Positions 57,101-64,000 of a stretch of DNA of 64,000 nt are shown here, one piece after another; position 1 is the first letter of the stretch; every line of letters begins with the position of its first letter. Made by a program: the position numbers and the translations under genes. Where the stretch lies: NCBI GenBank assembly GCA_902651635.1, contig CACRSC010000047.1, positions 54,015 to 118,014 of the forward strand. Direction: 5' to 3'. The notes below the pieces were generated by a model. That model saw only the letters and a list, made by a program, of their open reading frames with translations. It had not been told where the DNA came from and made no database searches. The stretch is from Mastigamoeba balamuthi. Its lineage: Eukaryota; Evosea; Mastigamoebida; Mastigamoebidae.

Positions 57101-57879
57101 ACGACGGCGCGCGGTCCGCGAGCCTCTTGGAGCTCTACCCCTCGCTGGGCCCGCGCTGGCGGCGCAGCGCGCAGGCGCTGACGCTGGCGGTGGCGGTGCT
57201 CTCGCTGGCGTTCACGATCGCGGGCGGCGTCGTGCCCAGCGTGCTGTTCCGCTTCGACGGCGCGGTGGGCGCCATCATGGAGGACGTCCTGCGGCTGCCC
57301 GTCGAGCGCACGTTCTCGGCCGTCGGGCTGCTCGTCGCGCTGCCGCAGTCGACGCCCGTGCCGGGCTCCGCGAGCTCGCGGGCGCTGCAGGCGATCCTGC
57401 TGGCCGCGGGCTACGTGCTGCCCGTGGCCTCGGCCGCCAGCGCGGTGCTGCTGCTGCTGGTGCCCACGGGGCCCCGCAGGCGCCGCCAGGCCTACGCGGC
57501 CGTGCACGTGCTGAGCGCCTGGAGCTGCATCGACGTGTTCGCGGGCGCCGTGCTCGCGGCGCTGCTCGAGTTCGGGCAGCTCTCGGTGTTCATGGCCGAC
57601 AGCATGTGCGGGCGCCTCAACGACGTGATCGCGCTCTTCTTCCTGCAGGACACGCGGGGCAGCGCCCTCTGCCTCGCGCTCTCGGGGCGGCTGCTGCGCG
57701 GCTTCTGGGTGCTGCTGGCAGCCGCGCTGCTACAGCTCGCCACGTACGTCGCCGTCACGCTGGCCTTCCGCGAGGCCCTCGGCGACGCGCGCGTCGAGTG
57801 CGCGCCGCTGTTCGGCCAGCGCCGCAAGCGGAGCAGCGCATCGCCCGCGGACAACTCCAACACAGAGATGGACATTTGA
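54165..57879 (+). CDS. PqiA-like membrane protein with large N-terminal ectodomain
   Basis: Three exons (54165-54443, 55002-55921, 55980-57879) give 1032 residues. A signal peptide (1-21) precedes about 480 residues of extracellular/luminal sequence rich in Leu, Ala and Asn-glycosylation sites, with a repeated alpha/beta feel that may be a lipid-binding (BPI-like) fold. The C-terminal half is multi-spanning and carries two PqiA signatures: LGKWSFVDMFAMATLMVAAR (about 684-703) and LSAWSCIDVFAGAVLAALLE (about 908-927). In bacteria PqiA belongs to the paraquat-inducible/MCE-linked envelope lipid transport system. A role in membrane lipid movement or stress is inferred. Intron 2 (55922-55979, 58 bp) needs a GC donor (GCACGT) to keep phase; the nearby GTCGCC donor does not. 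Confidence 0.75.
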
Positions 57880-58246
57880 TTTGCGTGCAGATCCGCGTGC
57901 CGTGCCTCTGACACGTCGCGACGACAGCTCCTGAGGAGTAGTTACAGGGAAGGCACTGCATCCCTGCACGTGTCCAGCCTGCAGCTCGCCTCACGTGCAC
58001 GCCGTCGTCGCGGGGGGCTGTGTGCAAGCCCAGACAGGAGCTGCGACGCCTGGAGCCAAAGAGGCTGATGCCCGCCCTCTGCCTCACTCAGTCACAGGCC
58101 TCGCGTCAGACCAGCGCGTGTGCACGCACGCCGCCTGGGTGTTGGGGCGCGGCCCACACGATGCGCGGGCTGCCCATAGCAGGAGAACCAGAACAACATT
58201 CTTATCGGAACGGGAATACTGGCGAGAGGCTCTCTCGAGGAGCTGC
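57880..58246. other. Convergent intergenic region
   Basis: 367 bp between the stops of the PqiA-like gene and the 130-aa orphan. No gene is supported. It presumably contains two 3' UTRs. Confidence 0.4.
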
Positions 58247-58707
58247 TCACTGCTCGCCGTCGCTCGAGCCTCCGGCTGCGCCCCCGCCATCGGAGGGCGG
58301 GGGGGCCAGCCCGTCCGCAGCCGCTGCTGGCCCCTGCGACGGGCCGGAGCTCTGGGCCTGCGGCAGCACGCCGTGGGCGTCGAGCAGCGGTAAGAGGACG
58401 TCGCCCCTCGCGATCGCCCGCATGCCCCCCGGCGAGCTCACCACCGACACCCTGCCGTCCGCGGCGACGGTCACCGCCAGCACCTGCGCCCCGTCCTCCT
58501 CGGCCATCTCCTTGAGCTGCCAGCCTCGTGAGACGGCTGGAGTGTCCGTTGCGAGTCGATAGAGAGTGAGATGAGCGAGCCCACCATCTGCAGGAGGCGC
58601 TGCTGCCTCTCCCTGCGTCTGTCCGCTGGCGAGGGATCACCGAGCACGGGGGCCTCGGGGCGCTTGCGAGCCCTGCTGTCTCTGCAGACCTTGCGGGGGC
58701 GGTCCAT
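58247..58707 (-). CDS. Small orphan protein, 130 residues
   Basis: Two exons (58707-58585 and 58516-58247) join in phase 0 across a 68-bp intron (GTGGGC to GGCAG). The first exon is basic (MDRPRKVCRDSRARKRPEAP) and ends in a short helix (ERQQRLLQM) that continues into LKEMAEEDG in exon 2. A compact beta-like segment follows (QVLAVTVAADGRVSVVSSPG) and then a Gly/Ser/Ala-rich tail. I do not recognise the family. A possible alternative is a longer reading of exon 1 that ignores the intron, but it gives an Arg-rich tail unlike coding sequence. Confidence 0.55.
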
Positions 58708-59727
58708 GGCAGTGTGGCCTCGTCCCCTGCTGGCCGAATGCCCTCTTCGCAAAAATGGGTGTGACGATCCCTCGCGACTCTTTGTGACATCAGCGTCAAA
58801 CGGTCCACCCGATTCCTCCGTCGACCCACCGCCACGGAGAGCGATACACTGCGCCTCTCAGGCAGCGCCCGCGATGGCCGTCGTGGCGAAGAAGCGGGTC
58901 TGCCGAGACCTCTCGGAAGTTCTCGGGCTCCGGCTCCTGAACCGACGAATTTCCCCCGACGTGCGGTGTTCACGCAGGTGCACTGAGATCCGCGACCCGC
59001 ATTGTACCGGCAATGACAGGGGGTGGTGGACGGTTCCCGCAGGAGAAAAGGAGGTATGCTCGTGCGCTGGCATCCTGCTGCGCCACGGAGGCAGGGCAGT
59101 CCACAGCGCCTCCGAGCTCGAGGGGCTGCCAAGAGATTCCGGCAGCAATAGAAGGATCTCTATTCGGGGGAGATCGGCTGGAATCTTCGGTGCCTCCGCC
59201 GATCCTCGGTGCACACGTTCTCGGCTTCTCGGCTGGATCACGGCAGGGCAGCAAGCGGGATTGCCTTGTGATTCACGCCTTGTGTATTCACAGAAAGAAA
59301 ACCAACACGCCATGAAGCGATAGGAGCCTGGCTGGTAGAGCTCTCCCGTGTGAGCGGCTGATTCAGCTTGCGGCTGACCCAGATTTCAGAGGAATCTGAT
59401 AACAATCCACCCATAATCAGCCTGCATTACGTCACAGGAATTTCACTATTGTATGGCAAATTCACCTCGGAGATGGTCAGGGCCCAACAGACTTGGGAAG
59501 GCTTCCCCTCTGATGAGAGAATGCAGCCACACCCCCATGCCGTCGGGGGGCCGCCGGGTACCCGCGCCGATGGGGTCCCGCCGGTGCCGCTCTGTGTTGG
59601 TTGGACGCGGCGGAAATAATCTCGGAGAAAGCGGGCAGAGCGTTCTGCAGAAATCTCTTTGTTATCCTCAATCGAGAGTTGTTTACTGTTGGCGTTGGTT
59701 CCCCCGTTGGCGCCCGTCGGTCCACCA
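58708..59727. promoter_or_regulatory. Divergent intergenic region, about 1 kb
   Basis: It separates the 130-aa orphan from the surface-protein gene. A 250-codon plus-strand frame (58571-59323) overlaps it but is rich in Arg/Ser/Cys, antisense to exon 1 of the orphan gene, and lacks the local codon bias. I see no gene. AT-rich DNA around 59390-59470 and 59615-59700 may be promoter. Confidence 0.4.
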
Positions 59728-62700
59728 ATGCGCTCCCGTGCAGCCCCCACGCGGCTGCCCCCCGCCGTCCTCGCCCTGTGGGCCCTCTGCGCCGTGCTCT
59801 GCCTGGCGCAGGACCAGTACACTGTGCGCCTCGGTGTGGTGGTGCACTCAAAGTGCACAAAAGGCTCATGAAAACTGTCCCTGTCCCGCCTGTCACCTCC
59901 CACGCCCGCACAGGCCGAGTTTGTGCGCTCTGACGGGTCCGGCTGGCCCACGTACCAGAAGCTCGTCCCGGGCGACTCCGCCAACAACGTCGTCACCATC
60001 GCGGCCCCGTGCGCTGCTGCTGCTGCTGTGCTGGGGGGGGGGGGTGTATTGGTGGCCGTTGGGGTGGGGGGACGGAGATTCTCGAATCTCTTCAACGGGT
60101 GCCTGCAGCTGATGCGACTTAACGTGCCCTCCCCTTCTTCTGCGCAGGAGCCTCTTCCCCGACCACAGGTACGCGAACGCGTACGGGCTCTCCATCAGGA
60201 ACACGGCGGGCTGCATCACGCAGTCGCTGCAGTACCTGGCCAACCCGGTGCAGGGCTCAGGCTATACCACTTTGGGGTGAGAACAAATATCTACCGTATC
60301 GTGAAATCTCCCACTCACACGTCACTCTGCAGGACGTACACGCAGAACCCCATGCTGTTCCTGAACCAGGCCACGTGCCCCAATTTCCCCAACGGCGGGC
60401 AGGTCAGCCTCAAGCCGGTGGGCTGCGGAGCGTCGTCGGTGTTCCGCGTGACAGGTGCGGTCCTTGCTGAGTTCTGCAGGCCCACTGATCGCCTTCCCCC
60501 TGCAGTCAACTACCAGTATCAGTGCAAGGACTTTATGAACGCGCCGAGTCTCGCTTCGCCCCTGGACGGCAACATTACGGAGCTGCCCCGTTACGTTGAT
60601 ACCATCGATCAACACGTGCGCGGCTGCTGTCGGCGAAGCCCCCGCGTGCCGTGCCTGACCCAAAGCTCGCACAGTTCAGGTTCACTATGGACACTACGCA
60701 GAACGATCCCAACTGCCCGTGCACTGGGTTCCGTCTCCAGCTGCTCGCGTCTAACGGAGAGCCCACCGATTGGAGCGCCGCGCGCTCACAAGACCAGCCC
60801 CAGTGCGACTGGAGCGAACAAGATTGCCCCGGAGGAGCCAAACAGTGCAGGACCTTCTGGCCTGGCAGTTTTGGCCCCAACACCGCTGCTGCACCGCGCA
60901 CGTACTGGAGGGTGCTTATGCTCAACAGCGTCGACTCGACGTTCGTCGCTTCCAACGTATTCTGGTTCTGCATATCCAAGTTTCCCGCTCAAACCGACGG
61001 CCTTGTTCCAACCTACGGGAGCACCGTCGGATCCACACCTACGTTGTCGTGGAGTCCCGTGCCCAACTGGAACTACCAATGCGACTACCCAGACACCACC
61101 TACGCAGTGCACATCACGGCATTCGCCGACACCAGCAAGGTGCTGTTTTCGTTTGTGACACCGTCGACGACAACATCGTATACGATCAAGCAGTCCGAAG
61201 CCCTGCCTACGGGAAAGTACAAGTGGAATGTTGTTGCGGGCAGAGGGATACCCTCGGAATGGCGCGACTTCACAGTATGCGCCGGGACGCCGCCGGACCA
61301 GCCCGTTCTCGTTTCTCCGAGACCTGGAGATCCGGCGGCAGCTGTCAACGATGGTTCGGGATTGTGGCATCTTCCACCATTTTCCATATTCAACCACACC
61401 CACAGTGACGCTGAAGTGGAGTGGCGGCCAGTGGGGCAGCCAGTGCAACAGCGGGCAGCCAGTTACAGGCATTTTCGTTGTTAGGTGGGGCTACAACCAG
61501 GCCTACAACCACGAAATCAACGGTAAACGGCTAAAGCTGTCTTATGGCATACCAACGAACGCGGCACCACAGCGGGCAGTGCGACAAGCGCTACCATTAC
61601 GAACGCCGAAATGTCCCTAGGAGGAGAGATCCAGTGGAAGGTTGCTGCTGTGAGCAGTATTGGACTCACGACCGTCTCTGCGTCTTCGTCATTCACCAGT
61701 ACGACAGCTCGTCTCTCTCCAGTCTCACGCATCATCGCCACTCCTTCCAGGGTGTCAGAACGTAGCGCCAGACGCCGTCACGATAACGTCGCCGGCGCAG
61801 TCAGCAATAACCAACTCCTTCACTGGAATCACATGGGTAGGGCTTGCCAGTCTTTCTGGCTTTACTCGTCTAAATAATCACGGAGCAGAAAATCAACGGC
61901 ATGGGGACGGTCTGCACGGGGTCTGTTAGCCAGAGCTTCTTAGTGCAGATAGCGTCCAACGTGGGTGTGAGCTACTCGGCTACTGTGACGGGCACGAGCT
62001 TGAGCTACACCTTCAACAAAACGGGCTCCTACGGCATTGGTGTCATCGTGCGCGACCGCTCATCTCAATCTCCCTGACGCCGCGCAACCGTATTGCGTGC
62101 ATTGCAGGCCTCAAACGGAATGCTGAGCAGTGTCCGGGCCGTCAAGTCTTTCTATCTCTGTGTGCCCAGTCCTCCTGGAGTGCCTGTGCTCACCCTTGTG
62201 AACGGCTCTTCGGTCACTCTGGCCACCCCGTACGGCCGCCTCTTCGTGTTTTCTTTCTCTGTCATCAAAGCCAACCTTACTTGCCATCTGTTGCGCTTTC
62301 ACCGCAGGCAAGACAGCATAGTGTTCAAGTGGACGTACACGCCACACGACTCGTGCATAGTGCCCGCGCCTGCTGCTGTCCACAACGTGTACATCGACCA
62401 ATGGAGCCTGCCGAGCTCGCCCACATCGACGCTGACTACGGCCGCGACCACGGTCACGTTCTCGCCCACATCGCTGCAGTGGGCCACAGGCACGTGGTAC
62501 ATCAAGGTGGACGTCAGCAACGGATACGACAGTACGCCTCCAACGCCTACCGGCCCTCGTGGTCGGTCTTCTGACTTCCCTCGGAACAGAATCAACGAGC
62601 GCCACCGCCGTGTTCAGTGTCTGCTTGCTACAAGCTCCCTCTGCCCCGCTCATCACTTCCCCCACCACCGACCCCTACACGGTACGGGTCTTTCACGTGA

Positions 62701-64000
62701 TTCGTGCCTTTGCTAGTGTTATTCACCGCCCTGGCCGTTGGCAGTCCACGAAACCGTCGATCAACCTCGAGTGGGACGTGACAAACTGGGGCGATTCTTG
62801 CCAAGGAGGGACGAACAAGTTCTTTCTGAGGTGGGGCAATGTGACTGGCTCGGAGGTGGTCACCGACATGGGGACAAGCACCATCGCTGTGAAGCCCCTC
62901 AGCCCCGGAACGTGGAGGTACAGTGTCACGGCAACCAACGGCGTGCTCAGCACCTCCACTCCAACCAAATCCATCATCTACGAGACGCCCTGCGTGATCC
63001 AGAGTCCGTCTCCTGCTCTCCTGTCCCAGCCTGCCGACAGGGCCCTGCTGCTGTCGAGCACTGTGTCCTTCCAGTGGACTGGGCAGTCTTGCGGAGTCAC
63101 CTGCAAGGGCACCGGCAGCAGCTGGTGCAAATACCAGTTGGTCATCGACAACGTGGCCCAGGGGTTCTTTTCGACGTCGACCGGATACACCATTAGTGGT
63201 TTGCCAGAGGGAAAGCACGTCTGGAGGGTCGACGTCAGCAATGGTGTCAACACAACGCGGGGTGATGTGCAGAGGTTGTTCGCTGTGTGCGTTCCAACAA
63301 AGCCGGACACACCGGTGATAGTGTACCCCTCGAACCAGCAGGTCATCCTGCCACAGAACTTCACGTGGACCGTTGGCTCATGTATGCGACTATTCCCGCC
63401 TCATCTTCATTAACTCTGAACGCACCCTCGTGACGGGTCCCCAATCACAGGGGGAGAATCCTGCGGGCAGGAGAAGACGGTTTTCATCACTCTGGACAAC
63501 GGGCAGAGCGTGCCCCTTGACTACAGGACCAAGAGCTTCACAGTATCTGGTCTGAACAGCGGCAGCCACCAGTGGACGGTCACTGCCAGTAGTGGCACCC
63601 TCAGCACATCCTCCACCTCGAAGTTCACGGTCTGCATCCCCGCGGACCCCTCGTCTCCCTCGCTGCTGCAGCCTCCCGCAGGCGGCTTCGCCATCACTCC
63701 CGTGGCCCTCAGCTGGTCGACGCTGACCTTCGGCAACAGCTGCGGCTTCGGCTACAACCGCACAGACGTCTTTGTCAGCGGGCCCACGGGGTTCCAGTAC
63801 CACGCGAGCCTCAACTCCTCCTCGGGCGGCATCACGTTGACGGTGCCCGCGTCGGGCGTCTACCAGTGGTACGTCAACGCGTCCAACGGCTACGCGCAGC
63901 CCGTATCGTCCGCGGCGCAGACGTTCAACGCCTGCGTGCCGAGGTTGCCGCAAAACTTCACGCTGACCAGCCCCGTCGACACGACTCTGGGCACAACTGC
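59728..64000 (+). CDS. Secreted FN3-like repeat surface protein (3' end beyond window)
   Basis: Fifteen exons join in phase (59728-59823, 59914-60008, 60148-60276, 60333-60454, 60506-60615, 60675-61353, 61406-61522, 61573-61698, 61751-61836, 61889-62047, 62108-62229, 62308-62531, 62590-62681, 62745-63381, 63451-64000+), giving over 1110 residues and continuing off the window. A signal peptide (about 1-28) opens the protein, then a Cys-containing head (NGGQVSLKPVGCG, NDPNCPCTGFRLQLL). The remainder is a series of about 90-100-residue beta domains that resemble FN3 or Ig folds. Recurrent features are a W-x5-7-WG-x2-C motif (KWSGGQWGSQC, EWDVTNWGDSC, TWTVGSWGESC), a central strand, and endings like YSVTATNG, WRVDVSNG and WYVNASNG before a CVP linker. 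It is probably an adhesive or coat protein at the cell surface. No membrane anchor is seen within the window. Confidence 0.8.

Noticed and set aside
58571-59323. 250-codon plus-strand open frame
   Set aside because: It overlaps exon 1 of the 130-aa gene in antisense, is Arg/Ser/Cys-rich, and lacks G/C third-position bias in its second half.
1-64000. CRISPR arrays, rRNA, mobile elements, bacterial operons
   Set aside because: No repeat-spacer arrays, no terminal repeats with transposase or reverse transcriptase motifs, and no rRNA-like sequence were seen. A tRNA scan by eye found no convincing T-loop, though a covariance search would be needed to exclude one.

Overview
The window is gene-dense nuclear DNA of a GC-rich, intron-rich unicellular eukaryote. 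Coding sequence is strongly G/C at third codon positions. Introns are mostly 50-350 bp, with donors typically GTGCG(C/T) and acceptors (C/T)GCAG. Single-copy eukaryotic genes (RIO1 kinase, transportin, a BET bromodomain protein) sit beside expanded Rho-type regulator/WD40 proteins, a calpain-like and kinesin-like protein, and a fibronectin-III-like surface protein. This looks like a free-living amoeba-like protist. An amoebozoan such as an archamoeba would fit, but that is inference and no marker here proves it. I saw no rRNA, CRISPR or operon structure and no recognisable mobile element. No tRNA was noticed in a reading that was not exhaustive.

Layout. 1-256: 5' end of a minus-strand secreted or membrane protein, divergent from a multi-pass membrane protein (1020-2813, +). 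3055-4652 (-): a synapsin-like ATP-grasp protein. 4910-11783 (+): a 14-exon gene whose exons join in frame into a 1701-residue protein, made of a degenerate kinesin motor, a degenerate calpain, an FN3 domain and a WD40 region. This is the most striking object in the window. 12610-14240 (+): pectinesterase. 14584-15844 (-): RING/AT-hook protein. 16201-18112 (-): RIO1 kinase.

18507-37379 holds four tandem plus-strand paralogues (ending at 22396, 29443, 33728 and 37379). Each has seven exons at matching positions and encodes a DH-like/PH-like/RhoGAP-like/WD40 protein. Lying between them are an uncharacterised plus-strand gene (ending 23587), an intronless divergent ER-type Hsp70 (23911-25695, -) and a small tail-anchored protein with a 12-nt microexon (29586 to about 30120, -).

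37694-39452 (-): SNG1/DUF3533-like membrane protein. 40110-41365 (-): type II membrane glycosyltransferase-like gene with two frame breaks. 41916-45614 (+): transportin (karyopherin beta-2). 46450-48254 (+): F-box-like protein. 48677-49425 (+): small orphan coiled-coil protein. 49667-53054 (-): BET-type bromodomain-NET protein with long polyQ tracts. 54165-57879 (+): PqiA-like membrane protein with a large extracellular N-terminal region. 58247-58707 (-): 130-aa orphan. 59728 to the right edge (+): secreted FN3-like repeat protein, incomplete.

Exon models were built by hand: reading frames were joined at GT-AG (or GC-AG) sites and accepted only when intron phase agreed. For the recognised families, conservation across the junction was also required. 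At least five introns need a GC donor, several of them sharing GCAC(G/C). Family assignments are recognition from motif order; no database search was run.
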